A stretch of 33,118 nucleotides of DNA, from the NCBI GenBank assembly GCA_902629215.1, contig CACOQC010000011.1, forward strand, positions 1 through 33,118, given 5' to 3'. Source of the stretch: an uncultured Pelagibacteraceae bacterium. Lineage in GTDB: Bacteria; Pseudomonadota; Alphaproteobacteria; Pelagibacterales; Pelagibacteraceae. Under the pieces are notes generated by a model. That model did no database searches. It had not been told where the DNA came from and saw only the letters and a list, made by a program, of their open reading frames with translations. Shown in pieces: positions 19,469 through 28,759 of the stretch (the stretch's first letter is position 1; every line of letters begins with the position of its first letter). Made by a program: the position numbers and the translations under genes.

Positions 19469-19472
19469 TAAT

Positions 19473-19550
19473 TCAATTAAAACTTGAGTAAATTACAAAT
19501 GATACTGCTATAATAAATAAAAACAGTAAAATATTATTATTTAGATTCAT
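19473..19550 (-). CDS. Possible 25-residue membrane peptide
   Basis: A short ORF reading MNLNNNILLFLFIIAVSFV followed by IYSSFN and TGA. It has a polar start and one hydrophobic stretch of about 14 residues, long enough for a minimal membrane helix. TATTAT on the same strand ends 8 nt before its ATG, like the leaderless-looking starts of recG, sdhE and the zinc-ribbon gene. It stops 4 nt before the DUF502 start. I do not recognise it. It may be a real small protein, a leader ORF for DUF502, or chance in A/T-rich DNA. Confidence 0.3.
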   Translation of the reverse strand: MNLNNNILLFLFIIAVSFVIYSSFN

Positions 19551-19557
19551 TAGCAAA

Positions 19558-19564
19558 TATAATA
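19558..19564. promoter_or_regulatory. Overlapping divergent -10 boxes (M48 gene and mini-ORF/DUF502)
   Basis: TATAAT at 19558-19563 on the plus strand lies 17 nt before the M48 gene ATG. TATTAT on the minus strand (19564-19559) lies 8 nt before the 25-codon ORF. The arrangement (TATAATA read on both strands) repeats that of the sdhE-recG gap. -35 matches are poor on both sides. Confidence 0.4.
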
Positions 19565-19580
19565 TCAATGTTAAAGTAAA

Positions 19581-20402
19581 ATGAATAGAAGAAAATTTTT
19601 ATCATATGTAGGATGTGGCTGCTGTGGATTTATTCTCAATTCTTGTGCTACAGCACCTATCACTGAAAGAAGACAGCTAAAAATAATACCTGAAGCAAAA
19701 TTGAATTCACAAGCGGCTGCTATATATGAAAAAGTTAAAATAAAAGAAAAGCTAATAACTGGCTCAAAATTGACAGAAATTAAAGACATTGGAAAAAGAA
19801 TGGAAAATTCAATTGGAGAATATTTTTATCAAGCAAATTTATCTGACCCTACAGCTTTTTTTGATTGGGAATATATATTGATTGATAATAAAAAGATTAA
19901 AAATGCATGGTGTTTACCAGGCGGCAAAATAGCAATTTATTCAGGAATTTTAGAAGTTACTAAAAATACTAATGGACTTGCTGCCGTAATGGGTCATGAA
20001 ATTGCACACGCTGTTGCAAAACATTCTGTAGAACGAGCAAGCAGAGGTATGGTGCTAAAAGTAAGTACACAAGTTATAGATATATTATCAGGTGGTAAAA
20101 TATCCCAAGTAAATAGAACTACAGGTATGAATACTGTAGGACTGATATCTCAACTAGGAATTATGAACCCGTTTAACAGAAAACAAGAAAGTGAAGCTGA
20201 TTATTTGGGTATGATCTTTTCATCTTTATCTGGGTACGATATTAGAGAAACACCAAAAATATGGGAGAGGATGAAAAAAACAAACAAAGGAAAAAGAACT
20301 CCAGAATTTATGAGTACCCACCCATCTCCAGATAATAGAATAAAAAAGATTAATGAATGGACGAATAAAATAATTTTAAAATATCCACCAATAAAAATCT
20401 AA
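19581..20402 (+). CDS. M48-family metallopeptidase, probable lipoprotein
   Basis: A 273-residue zinc metallopeptidase. The N-terminus MNRRKFLSYVGCGCCGFI combines a twin-arginine-like start with a lipobox (LNSC, Cys22), so it is probably an exported lipoprotein. The catalytic motif is HEIAH (139-143 in VMGHEIAHAVAKHSVER), with the third ligand Glu203 in QESEADYLGM. WCLPGGKIAIYSGIL before the motif and MSTHPSPDNRIKKI at the end are typical of the outer-membrane-quality-control group (E. coli LoiP/YcaL, BepA without its TPR part). It likely degrades misfolded envelope proteins; this is inferred from the family. It ends 12 nt before the 3' end of the convergent tRNA-Lys. Confidence 0.9.
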   Translation: MNRRKFLSYVGCGCCGFILNSCATAPITERRQLKIIPEAKLNSQAAAIYEKVKIKEKLITGSKLTEIKDIGKRMENSIGEYFYQANLSDPTAFFDWEYILIDNKKIKNAWCLPGGKIAIYSGILEVTKNTNGLAAVMGHEIAHAVAKHSVERASRGMVLKVSTQVIDILSGGKISQVNRTTGMNTVGLISQLGIMNPFNRKQESEADYLGMIFSSLSGYDIRETPKIWERMKKTNKGKRTPEFMSTHPSPDNRIKKINEWTNKIILKYPPIKI

Positions 20403-20414
20403 TAGAAATATTAA

Positions 20415-20490
<76 letters not shown>

Positions 20491-20500
20491 AAAAATAGTA

Positions 20501-20512
20501 TCTGTATACAGA
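20501..20512. repeat. Perfect 12-bp palindrome TCTGTATACAGA
   Basis: TCTGTATACAGA reads the same on both strands and lies 10 nt upstream of the tRNA-Lys 5' end, where a promoter spacer would be. It could be an operator, part of a hairpin ending the tgt transcript, or chance. No T-run terminator follows on the minus strand. Confidence 0.5.
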
Positions 20513-20515
20513 ATA

Positions 20516-20532
20516 ATTTGAATAATTCAAAT
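20516..20532. repeat. 17-nt inverted repeat between tgt and tRNA-Lys
   Basis: ATTTGAAT and ATTCAAAT flank a single A, giving two 8-nt arms centred on 20524. It is next to the 12-bp palindrome. In the minus direction it would overlap the -35 region (TTCAAA, about 18 nt before TACTAT) of a possible tRNA-Lys promoter. Confidence 0.5.
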
Positions 20533-20560
20533 AGGAATATCTGAGACAAATAGTTTCTAA

Positions 20561-21673
20561 TTACAACTTATTTATGTATTTATTATGAAATTCATCAAAA
20601 GTATTATTCTTTATATTTTTTCGTATTTCAGACATTAATTCTTGATAAAAATTAATATTATTAAGGGTTAAAAGCATTGAACCAAGTATTTCATTAGTAT
20701 TAAAAAGATGATTAAGATAATTTTTTGAATATCTGTTTAAATTAAAATTTTTACAATTTTCATCAAGAGGAGAGTTATCATTTTGATATTTCTTATTTCT
20801 AATATTGATTCTTCCTTTCCAGGTAAAAGCTAATCCTGTTCTTCCCGACCTTGTTGGCATGACACAATCAAACATATCGATACCTCTTTTAACTGCACCT
20901 AAAATATCAGAAGGTGTTCCAACCCCCATTAAGTAATGAGGTTTATTTGCGGGAAGTTCATCCTTTAAGTGATCTAAAACTGAAAACATTTCTAATTGAG
21001 TTTCACCAACAGCTAATCCACCAATTGCATAGCCATCAAAATCTATATCAATTAATTTTTTTAAAGATTCAATTCTTAAATCTTTAAAAAGACCACCTTG
21101 TATAATACCAAAAATTGCTTTGTGAGGATTGGTACCAAAGGCCTTCTTTGATCTTTTGGCCCAATAAAGTGATAAACCCATTGATTTTTTTATTTTATCG
21201 TAATCATCAGTTTTTTTAGGGCATTCATCCATTATCATTATAATATCTGAATTTAAAGCTAATTGAATTCTAATACTTTCTTCGGGACTTAAAAAAAATT
21301 TCTTACCATCAACATGAGAGTTAAAAATAGCTCCTTTTTCACGATCAATTTTATTAAGTTTTGAAAGCGACATAACTTGAAACCCTCCAGAATCAGTAAG
21401 TATTGGTAAATCACAATTCATAAACTCATGTAATCCACCAATATTTTTTATTCTATCAACGCCAGGACGTATCATAAGATGATAAGTGTTTCCTAAAATA
21501 ATTTCTGAACCTGTTTTTTTAATATCATCGATTGTACAAGCTTTAACTGTAGCTTGTGTTCCTACTGGCATGAACGCAGGTGTATTAATATTTCCTCGAT
21601 GGGTTTCAATTAAGCCCAGCCTTGCATAATTATCTGTTTTTAAAATATTAAAGGCAAATTTTTTTAATGCCAT
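20561..21673 (-). CDS. tgt: tRNA-guanine (queuine) transglycosylase, zinc site degenerate
   Basis: A 370-residue enzyme exchanging guanine-34 for preQ1 in GUN-anticodon tRNAs. The catalytic residues are present: Asp94 in LTDSGGFQVMSL and Asp269 in MFDCVMPTRSGR. GGLAVGE and YLMGVGTPSDIL are also intact. The C-terminal structural zinc site is mostly lost. Aligned without gaps to E. coli TGT from PLD to NEILG and on to FYQ, only the first ligand (Cys302) remains, as Cys307. Cys304 is Asn309, Cys307 is Leu312, and His333 is Asn338. The surrounding helix (YSKNYLNHL) is well conserved, so this is not a frameshift. The length is normal. It follows the cyclophilin gene by 9 nt in a minus-strand run. 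Confidence 0.94.
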   Translation of the reverse strand: MALKKFAFNILKTDNYARLGLIETHRGNINTPAFMPVGTQATVKACTIDDIKKTGSEIILGNTYHLMIRPGVDRIKNIGGLHEFMNCDLPILTDSGGFQVMSLSKLNKIDREKGAIFNSHVDGKKFFLSPEESIRIQLALNSDIIMIMDECPKKTDDYDKIKKSMGLSLYWAKRSKKAFGTNPHKAIFGIIQGGLFKDLRIESLKKLIDIDFDGYAIGGLAVGETQLEMFSVLDHLKDELPANKPHYLMGVGTPSDILGAVKRGIDMFDCVMPTRSGRTGLAFTWKGRINIRNKKYQNDNSPLDENCKNFNLNRYSKNYLNHLFNTNEILGSMLLTLNNINFYQELMSEIRKNIKNNTFDEFHNKYINKL

Positions 21674-21682
21674 TTAAAAAAT

Positions 21683-22243
21683 TTACAAAGATTTAAAACT
21701 TATTATCTTATCTGGGTCAGAAACTGCACCATTATTATTTTCATCACCTCTTTTAATCATATCAACAAATTCCATTCCAGATAATACTTTACCAAAAACA
21801 GTATATTGCCTATCTAAAAAAGGTGCAGGTTTAAAACAAATAAAAAATTGACTGTTCGCACTATTTGGATCTGAGGATCTAGCCATTGATAAAGTACCTC
21901 TATCGTGCGGAAGACTATTAAACTCTTGTTTTAAATCAGGTAAATCAGAACCACCCATACCAGCCATTCTTAAATTAAAGTCTTTAGAATTTGAATTGCC
22001 AAATTTTACATCACCTGTTTGTGCCATAAAACCATCTATAACTCTATGAAAAACAACGTTGTCATATTTTCCAGCATCTGCAAGTTCTTTAATTCTTTTA
22101 ACATGATTAGGTGCAACATCACTAAAAAGTTCTATTTTTACATCTCCATCTTTTAATTTTAGTATCATTATATTCTCCTCTGCCTTTGTTTGGTTTGATA
22201 TTAAAAAAAGTAAAATTAGAATTTTAATTAGAATTTTATTCAT
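21683..22243 (-). CDS. Peptidyl-prolyl cis-trans isomerase (cyclophilin), exported
   Basis: A 186-residue cyclophilin-type prolyl isomerase. A signal peptide covers about 1-21 (ending QTKAEE), pointing to the periplasm. The core shows VVFHRVIDGFMAQTGD (catalytic Arg in FHR and the Gln), HDRGTLSMARSSDPNSANSQ and FFICF, then YTVFGKVLSGMEFVDMIKRG. It resembles the short bacterial PpiA/PpiB type. It is preceded by coaD with an 8-bp overlap and followed by tgt, so co-transcription is likely. Confidence 0.93.
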   Translation of the reverse strand: MNKILIKILILLFLISNQTKAEENIMILKLKDGDVKIELFSDVAPNHVKRIKELADAGKYDNVVFHRVIDGFMAQTGDVKFGNSNSKDFNLRMAGMGGSDLPDLKQEFNSLPHDRGTLSMARSSDPNSANSQFFICFKPAPFLDRQYTVFGKVLSGMEFVDMIKRGDENNNGAVSDPDKIISFKSL

Positions 22244-22730
22244 ATTTTTCTTTTAGTAATTTTATTGTGCTTTTTGTAGTAAATCTTTTTATATTCCCTT
22301 TTAGCTTTATTATTTCTTTAACAAATTTTGATGAAATAATTTGATTTTCAACATCAGACATTAAAAATAATGTTTCAATATTATTGTTGAGCTTTCTATT
22401 CATTCCTGCTAGTTGAAATTCATATTCAAAATCAGAGACTGCTCTTAAACCTCTTAAAATAACATTAGATTTATATTTTTTGCACAAATCAGTTGTTAAA
22501 GTTGTAAAGCTTATAACTGTAATTTTATTTTTATTTAATTTAAGATCTGAAAATAAAGCTTTTTTTGTAATATTCATACGCTCACTTGAATCAAATAAAT
22601 AATCTTTATTATCAACATTCGATATTGCCACTATAATTTTATCAAAGATTTTTAATCCCTTTTTAATTACATCGATATGTCCAAAAGTAATAGGATCAAA
22701 AGTTCCAGGATAAATAGCAACTTTTTTCAT
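22236..22730 (-). CDS. coaD: Pantetheine-phosphate adenylyltransferase
   Basis: A 164-residue nucleotidyltransferase making dephospho-CoA from 4'-phosphopantetheine and ATP, the penultimate step of CoA synthesis. Motifs: YPGTFDPITFGHIDVI with the TxGH-type motif (His18), ILRGLRAVSDFEYEFQLAGMN (about 88-108) and the ISSKFVKEI phosphate-binding segment (about 131-139). The length matches E. coli CoaD (159). The start shares one base with the gyrA stop (TAATG), and the end overlaps the cyclophilin start by 8 bp. Confidence 0.95.
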   Translation of the reverse strand: MKKVAIYPGTFDPITFGHIDVIKKGLKIFDKIIVAISNVDNKDYLFDSSERMNITKKALFSDLKLNKNKITVISFTTLTTDLCKKYKSNVILRGLRAVSDFEYEFQLAGMNRKLNNNIETLFLMSDVENQIISSKFVKEIIKLKGNIKRFTTKSTIKLLKEKYE

Positions 22731-25309
22731 TAAACTAAATTATCATCAATTTTATCTGCAGAAACAACTTTTTCTTCACCAGATAACTTAATTATTCTTA
22801 CTCCTTGAGTATTTCTTCCCGCTGTTCTAATTTCTCTTACCGCTACTCTTATTACTCTTCCTTTGTTAGTTGATATCAAAATTTCATCGCCATCAAAAAC
22901 AGGAAATGAAGATGAAATATTTCCATTTCTTGGAGAATTAATTATACCAATAATTCCCTTACCACCTCTATTAGTCACTCTATATTCATTATGTGAGGTT
23001 TTTTTACCAAATCCATTTTCTGTTATTGAGAGTATAAATTTTTCTTTGGCCTTAAGTTCAGATTTTTGATCCTCTTTTTTAGATCCTTTTTTAATACCTT
23101 TGTCATTATCTATTATTGATAATGATACAATTTGATCATTTGGAGCTAAAACTATACCTTTTATTCCTTTTGAGGATCTACCTTTAAATACTCTTAATTT
23201 CTTAGATTCAAAACGAATACATTTACCAAATTTAGTACTTAAAATAATGTCTTGATCTAATTTACAAATTTTAACACCAACAATTTTATCATTAGTGTCT
23301 AATTTCATTGCAATTTTTCCAGCAGAATTAATTGATGAAAAGTCTTCTAAGCTATTTTTTCTTATTTTACCCTGGGCTGTTGCAAAAACTATTTGGTAAT
23401 CTTTAATTTCAGACCGATCATCAGGAAAAGGCATTATAGAACTTATAGATTGATGATTTTTTAATGGAAGAATATTAAATAAAGATTTTCCTTTTGAAGA
23501 TGCAGAGCCAACTGGTATTTTCCAGGCCTTGACTCTATAAACTAAGCCCTCAGTTGAAAAAAATAAGACTGAAGTATGAGTATTTACGGATAAAGTTTGA
23601 ACTACAGAATCTTCATTTCTTGTAGTTATACCAGTTTTACCTTTCCCACCTCTTTTTTGTTTTTTTACATTATCTAATGAACCTCTTTTAATATAACCTT
23701 GCAAAGTAACTGTTATAATTACAGACTCTTTTTGTATAGTTTCCTCAATATCATAATTTAAAACAGCATCAATAATGTCTGTTCTTCTTTTAACTGAAAA
23801 TTTTTCTTTAATATTAACTAATTCTTGACTAATTACTTTTAGTAATTCTTTTTTTGAAGATATAATTTTTTTATATCGTGTGATAAGTTCTGAAAGTTTT
23901 TTAATTTCAATTTCAATTTCATTAATTCCTAATGCTGTCAATTTTTGTAATCTTAATTCTAAAATAGCATCAACTTGTTGTTCAGATAATAAATACAATC
24001 CTTTATTTTTTTTATTTTCAATTAAAGTAATCATTTTTTGTGATTTACTAATCTTCCATTTAGTTTTAAGAATAGATTTTTTTGCGTCATTTGGTGTTTT
24101 AGATGATCGAATAATTTTAATTATTTTGTCTAAATTTTCAACTGCTACAGATAAACCAATTAAAGTATGAGCCCTCTCCTCTGCTTTGTGTAATTCAAAC
24201 TTTGTTTTTTTAACTACAACATCTTCTCTAAAATTTAAAAAGTTTGATAAAAAATCTTTAAGAGTGCATGTTTGAGGTTTACCATTAACAATTGCCAATG
24301 TGTTAAAACCAAATGAACTTTCAATTTGAGTATTTTTATATAACTGTCTTTTAATAGTTTCAGGTTCAACACCATTTCTTAAATCTATAGAAACTCTTAT
24401 GCCTTCTCTATTAGATTCATCTCGAATATCTCTAATACCTTCAATTTTTTTTTCTCTTACCAATTGTGCGATACGTTCGTTTAAAACAGATTTATTCACC
24501 TGATAGGGTATTGAAGTAATGACTAAACGTTCTCTTCCATTTTTAAGTTGTTCAATTGAAATTTGTCCTCTTATTTTAAATGAACCTCTGCCTTTGATAT
24601 AACCCTGTTTAATCATATCTTTTCCAATTATTACACCTCCTGTAGGAAAGTCAGGTCCAGGTATAATTTTCATAAGTTGTTTGACTGTTATGTCTTTATT
24701 TTCAATTAATGCTAAAGTACCATCTATTATTTCTCCTAAGTTATGTGGTGGTATACTGGTAGCCATTCCAACAGCAATACCTCCAGCTCCATTGACTAAA
24801 AGATTTGGGTATTGAGCAGGCAAAACAGAGGGTTCTTTTTCAGTTTCATCATAGTTACTTTTAAATTGGATTGTATTTTTTTCAATGTCATCAATTAAAA
24901 ATTGTGAAACTTTAGATAATCTTGTCTCTGTATATCTCATAGCTGCAGCAGGATCACCATCAATGGAACCAAAATTTCCTTGACCTTCAATTAATGGCAA
25001 ACTCATTGAAAAATCCTGAACCATACGAACTAAAGCATCGTAAACTGATTGATCTCCATGTGGGTGATACTTACCTATTACATCCCCTACTATCCTAGCA
25101 GATTTTCTAAATTGTTTAGACCAATCGTAACCACCTTTATACATCGCATACAATATTCTTCGATGAACAGGTTTTAAACCATCTCTTATATCAGGAAGAG
25201 CTCTGCTAACTATTACGCTCATAGCATATGAAAGATATGATGAACTCATCTCATCATGCATTGATATAAGTTTAATATTCTTATCTTTTGTTATTTCTGT
25301 TTTTTGCAT
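22730..25309 (-). CDS. gyrA: DNA gyrase subunit A
   Basis: An 859-residue type II topoisomerase subunit that introduces negative supercoils together with GyrB. The catalytic Tyr126 is in [13 protein letters not shown]. The quinolone-determining region reads [18 protein letters not shown] (80-97), with Gln87 where E. coli has Ser83 and Asp91 at the Asp87 position. The C-terminal beta-pinwheel contains a GyrA box, QKRGGKG, which separates it from ParC. The C-terminal domain is complete in repeats (for example [12 protein letters not shown] and [10 protein letters not shown]). The gene starts 5 nt after ssb, and its stop is shared with the coaD start. Confidence 0.97.
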   Translation of the reverse strand: MQKTEITKDKNIKLISMHDEMSSSYLSYAMSVIVSRALPDIRDGLKPVHRRILYAMYKGGYDWSKQFRKSARIVGDVIGKYHPHGDQSVYDALVRMVQDFSMSLPLIEGQGNFGSIDGDPAAAMRYTETRLSKVSQFLIDDIEKNTIQFKSNYDETEKEPSVLPAQYPNLLVNGAGGIAVGMATSIPPHNLGEIIDGTLALIENKDITVKQLMKIIPGPDFPTGGVIIGKDMIKQGYIKGRGSFKIRGQISIEQLKNGRERLVITSIPYQVNKSVLNERIAQLVREKKIEGIRDIRDESNREGIRVSIDLRNGVEPETIKRQLYKNTQIESSFGFNTLAIVNGKPQTCTLKDFLSNFLNFREDVVVKKTKFELHKAEERAHTLIGLSVAVENLDKIIKIIRSSKTPNDAKKSILKTKWKISKSQKMITLIENKKNKGLYLLSEQQVDAILELRLQKLTALGINEIEIEIKKLSELITRYKKIISSKKELLKVISQELVNIKEKFSVKRRTDIIDAVLNYDIEETIQKESVIITVTLQGYIKRGSLDNVKKQKRGGKGKTGITTRNEDSVVQTLSVNTHTSVLFFSTEGLVYRVKAWKIPVGSASSKGKSLFNILPLKNHQSISSIMPFPDDRSEIKDYQIVFATAQGKIRKNSLEDFSSINSAGKIAMKLDTNDKIVGVKICKLDQDIILSTKFGKCIRFESKKLRVFKGRSSKGIKGIVLAPNDQIVSLSIIDNDKGIKKGSKKEDQKSELKAKEKFILSITENGFGKKTSHNEYRVTNRGGKGIIGIINSPRNGNISSSFPVFDGDEILISTNKGRVIRVAVREIRTAGRNTQGVRIIKLSGEEKVVSADKIDDNLV

Positions 25310-25314
25310 ATTTT

Positions 25315-25767
25315 TTAAAATGGAATATCGTCATCCATTTCATTTGACACTTGGGATAAATCATCAGAATTATTTGTTTGATTGGTGTCATTTGAGATAT
25401 TGCTACTTGAACTGCCTCCACCAAGCATTGTCAGAGAAGAATTATAACCTTGTATAATTATTTCTGTTGAGTATTTATCTTGTCCCGATTGTTCATCTTT
25501 CCATTTTCGAGTTGTTAATTGTCCCTCAACATAAATTTGAGCACCTTTTTTAAGATATTGTTTTACAACATTAACTAAACCTTCATTAAATACAACTATA
25601 CGGTGCCATTCTGTTTTTTCTTTTTTTTCGCCTGTGTTTTTATCTTTCCAAGATTGGCTAGTTGCTAAACTAAGTCTAGCTACACTTTTACCATTAACCA
25701 TTTGTTTAATTTCAGGGTCTGCGCCTAAACGACCAATTAAAAGTACTTTATTTAAACTTCCAGCCAT
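25315..25767 (-). CDS. ssb: Single-stranded DNA-binding protein
   Basis: A 150-residue SSB: one OB fold (about 1-110) with [24 protein letters not shown] and [12 protein letters not shown], then a Gly/Ser/Asn-rich linker, and the acidic tip DDDIPF that recruits partner proteins. It is first in the ssb-gyrA-coaD run and diverges from uvrA, an arrangement seen in many proteobacteria. A good extended -10 promoter lies upstream. No LexA-type box was found in the 90-bp gap. Confidence 0.96.
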   Translation of the reverse strand: MAGSLNKVLLIGRLGADPEIKQMVNGKSVARLSLATSQSWKDKNTGEKKEKTEWHRIVVFNEGLVNVVKQYLKKGAQIYVEGQLTTRKWKDEQSGQDKYSTEIIIQGYNSSLTMLGGGSSSSNISNDTNQTNNSDDLSQVSNEMDDDIPF

Positions 25768-25801
25768 AATATTTTAATATTTGTTAAATTTGTTTTTTAG
25801 A

Positions 25802-25830
25802 ATTATATCACAATTTACTCTGAATATTAA
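25802..25830 (-). promoter_or_regulatory. ssb promoter (extended -10)
   Basis: On the minus strand, TTAATA (25830-25825) is followed after 17 nt by TATAAT (25807-25802), preceded by the extended -10 dinucleotide (TGATATAAT). The predicted start leaves a leader of about 28 nt before the ssb ATG. It is the best-looking promoter noticed in the window. Confidence 0.55.
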
Positions 25831-25857
25831 TTTTATTAAGTCAAAGCAACAAAAATT

Positions 25858-28713
25858 ATGATTAAAAAGATAGTTATAAAGGGCGCTAAAGAACACAATT
25901 TAAAGAATATTTCTCTAGAGATTCCAAAAGATAAATTTGTAGTAATTACTGGGCTTTCTGGATCAGGAAAATCATCATTGGCATTTGATACAGTTTATGC
26001 TGAAGGTCAAAGAAGATATGTAGAAAGTTTATCTGCTTATGCGCGTCAATTTTTAGATAAAATGAAAAAACCTAACGTGGATTTAATTGAAGGTTTAAGT
26101 CCAGCTATTTCGATTGAACAAAAAAATACATCAAAGAATCCGAGATCAACTGTAGCAACAGTGACAGAAATCTATGATTATATGAGAGTATTATATGCAA
26201 GAGCTGGAGTTCCTTATTCTCCTTTCACTGGTAAACCCATAACCTCTCAAACAATCTCTCAAATAGTTGATCGTGTCAAAGAACTTCCAAAAAAAGCGAC
26301 TATTTATATTTATGCACCAGTAGTTAGAGGTCGTAAAGGTGAATATAAAAAAGAAATATTGAATTATAAAAAAAGAGGTTTTAGAAAAATTAAAGTAGAC
26401 AATATTTTATATGATATTGAAAAAGTTCCAGAATTAAACAAGAAAATTAAACACGATATCTATATTTTAGTAGATAGGATAATTCTTAATTCGTCTTTAG
26501 GTAACAGGTTAGCTGAAAGTATAGAATCTTCAGTAAACCTTGCAAATGGTTTAGTTTTTGTTGAATATGAAAATGAAACATTACCAAAAAAATTTAGAAA
26601 ATTGGAAAGACTAATATTTTCAACAAAGTTTGCATGTCCAGAAAGTGGTTTTACAATTGAAGAAATAGAACCAAGATTATTTTCATTTAATAGTCCATTT
26701 GGTGCTTGTGAAGAGTGTGAAGGTATTGGTATTAAATTAAATGTAGATCCAAATTTAGTTGTTCCTGATGAAAAAAAAACTATTTCCAATGGAGCTATAG
26801 AACCTTGGGCTAAAACTACTACATTATATTATGCACAAACTCTCTCTTCACTAGCTAAACATTATGATTTTTCATTAGATGAAAAATGGTCAAAATTGCC
26901 CAAAAAAATTAAAGATATTATTCTTTATGGATCTGATGAGGAAGAAATTAAATTCACATATGACGATGGATATGAAAAATATTCACATAAAAAAACTTTT
27001 GAAGGTGTAATAAATAATCTTGAAAGAAGATATTTAGAAACTGATAGTGATTGGAAAAGAGAAGAAATAGCACAATATCAATCTGATACCAAATGTGAAA
27101 GATGTAAGGGTCAAAGACTAAAAGATGAAGCTCTTTGTGTTAAAATTGACGAATTAAATATAAGTGAAGTAACAGAAAAATCCATACTTGATGCTGCAAA
27201 ATGGTTTGAAAACCTTAAAAATAATTTGAATCAACGCCAATTTAAAATTGCAGAACATATATTAAAAGAAATTAATGAGAGATTAACATTCTTACTAAAT
27301 GTTGGTCTTGATTATCTCACTTTATCAAGAGAGTCGGGAACATTATCAGGTGGTGAGGCTCAAAGAATAAGATTAGCTTCTCAAATTGGATCTGGTCTTA
27401 CAGGAGTACTTTATGTACTAGATGAACCATCAATTGGATTACATCAAAAAGATAATGTAAAATTAATAAACGCACTTAAAAGATTAAGAGATTTAGGTAA
27501 CACTGTTATTGTAGTTGAACACGATACAGAAACAATGGAAAATGCAGATCATATAATAGATCTTGGGCCTGAAGCCGGTAACAAAGGCGGTCAGGTAGTA
27601 GCGCAAGGAGACTACAAAGAGATCAGTCAAAACAAAGAGAGTATTACAGGAAAATATCTATCTAATAGATTTAAAATAGATGTACCTAAAAAAAGAAGAC
27701 TAGCAAAAAATGGAAGATTTTTAGAAATTACTGGAGCAACAGGTAATAATTTAGATAATGTTAACTTAAAGATACCATTAGGAAGTCTAACCTGCGTTAC
27801 TGGAGTATCTGGAAGTGGTAAATCTACATTAGTTTTACAAACTTTGTATAACGCATTAAATTTAACTTTAAATAATAATAAGTCTAGAAAAATTCCAAAA
27901 CCATTTAAAGGTTTTAAAGGTACAGAATTAATTGATAAAATAATTGATATAGATCAATCTCCTATAGGAAGAACACCAAGATCTAATCCTGCTACCTACA
28001 CTGGAGCTTTTGGACCAATACGAGATTGGTTTACCTCATTACCAGAATCAAAATCACGAGGTTATAAACCAGGCCGATTTTCATTTAATGTAAAAGGAGG
28101 AAGATGTGAAGCTTGTGAAGGAGATGGTGTTATAACTTATGAAATGCATTTTCTTCCGGACGTTTATATTCAATGTGATGAATGTAAGGGCACAAGATAT
28201 AATAGAGAAACTCTTGAAATAAAATTTAAAGAAAAAAGTATTGCTGATGTTTTAGATATGACTGTCGATGAGGGTTGTGAATATTTTGAAAATATCTCAA
28301 ATATAAAAACTAAACTACTTACTCTTAAAAAAGTTGGTTTGGGTTATATCAAAATTGGACAACAAGCAACAACACTATCAGGTGGTGAAGCTCAAAGAAT
28401 AAAACTTGCAAAAGAATTATCAAAAAGATCTACAGGTAGAACTATGTATATATTAGATGAACCAACAACAGGTTTGCACCAACATGATATAAAAAAACTT
28501 CTCGAAATTCTTCATACATTTGTAGCTCTTGGTAATACTGTTGTAGTTATAGAACATAATTTAGATGTTATTAAAACAGCTGATTACATCGTAGATATGG
28601 GTCCTGAAGGTGGAGTAAAGGGAGGTAAAATTATCGCAGAGGGAAAACCTGAAGATATATGTAAAACAAAAGATAGTTATACAGGAAAATTTTTAAAACC
28701 ACTTCTAAATTAA
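25858..28713 (+). CDS. uvrA: Excinuclease ABC subunit A
   Basis: A 951-residue damage-recognition ATPase of nucleotide excision repair. Two ABC modules are visible: Walker [11 protein letters not shown] (about 32-41) and [10 protein letters not shown] (about 647-656), and two signature/Walker B blocks ([12 protein letters not shown] with [22 protein letters not shown] with [10 protein letters not shown]). The first zinc module reads CPESG...CEEC, with Ser for the second Cys, a variant I recall from alphaproteobacterial UvrA. The second zinc module, CEAC...CDEC, is complete. [13 protein letters not shown] and SPAISIEQK mark the UvrB-interaction region. The length is normal (E. coli 940). No Shine-Dalgarno sequence is visible before the ATG. 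Confidence 0.97.
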   Translation: MIKKIVIKGAKEHNLKNISLEIPKDKFVVITGLSGSGKSSLAFDTVYAEGQRRYVESLSAYARQFLDKMKKPNVDLIEGLSPAISIEQKNTSKNPRSTVATVTEIYDYMRVLYARAGVPYSPFTGKPITSQTISQIVDRVKELPKKATIYIYAPVVRGRKGEYKKEILNYKKRGFRKIKVDNILYDIEKVPELNKKIKHDIYILVDRIILNSSLGNRLAESIESSVNLANGLVFVEYENETLPKKFRKLERLIFSTKFACPESGFTIEEIEPRLFSFNSPFGACEECEGIGIKLNVDPNLVVPDEKKTISNGAIEPWAKTTTLYYAQTLSSLAKHYDFSLDEKWSKLPKKIKDIILYGSDEEEIKFTYDDGYEKYSHKKTFEGVINNLERRYLETDSDWKREEIAQYQSDTKCERCKGQRLKDEALCVKIDELNISEVTEKSILDAAKWFENLKNNLNQRQFKIAEHILKEINERLTFLLNVGLDYLTLSRESGTLSGGEAQRIRLASQIGSGLTGVLYVLDEPSIGLHQKDNVKLINALKRLRDLGNTVIVVEHDTETMENADHIIDLGPEAGNKGGQVVAQGDYKEISQNKESITGKYLSNRFKIDVPKKRRLAKNGRFLEITGATGNNLDNVNLKIPLGSLTCVTGVSGSGKSTLVLQTLYNALNLTLNNNKSRKIPKPFKGFKGTELIDKIIDIDQSPIGRTPRSNPATYTGAFGPIRDWFTSLPESKSRGYKPGRFSFNVKGGRCEACEGDGVITYEMHFLPDVYIQCDECKGTRYNRETLEIKFKEKSIADVLDMTVDEGCEYFENISNIKTKLLTLKKVGLGYIKIGQQATTLSGGEAQRIKLAKELSKRSTGRTMYILDEPTTGLHQHDIKKLLEILHTFVALGNTVVVIEHNLDVIKTADYIVDMGPEGGVKGGKIIAEGKPEDICKTKDSYTGKFLKPLLN

Positions 28714-28722
28714 ATAAATATG

Positions 28723-28751
28723 TTGTTAAATTTACGTCAAATTAGTATAAC
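28723..28751 (+). promoter_or_regulatory. Putative promoter of the PuuD-like gene
   Basis: TTGTTA (28723-28728), a 17-nt spacer and TATAAC (28746-28751) lie in the 46-nt gap after uvrA. The predicted start would be about 28758, 2 nt before the ATG, so the mRNA would be nearly leaderless. Confidence 0.45.
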
Positions 28752-28759
28752 ACTTAAAT

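Noticed and set aside
20501..20512. TCTGTATACAGA as a LexA site
   Set aside because: It has CTG-N4-CAG, far shorter than the E. coli CTG-N10-CAG, and is next to a tRNA rather than an SOS gene.
25768..25857. SOS (LexA) box between ssb and uvrA
   Set aside because: I looked for the alphaproteobacterial GTTC-N7-GTTC and the E. coli CTG-N10-CAG patterns. Only a loose GTTA...GTTT with the wrong spacing is present.
26635..26720. UvrA first zinc module with Ser in place of the second Cys as a novelty
   Set aside because: From memory, CPxSGFTI is common in alphaproteobacterial UvrA proteins, so it is probably ordinary lineage variation. Not verified by search.
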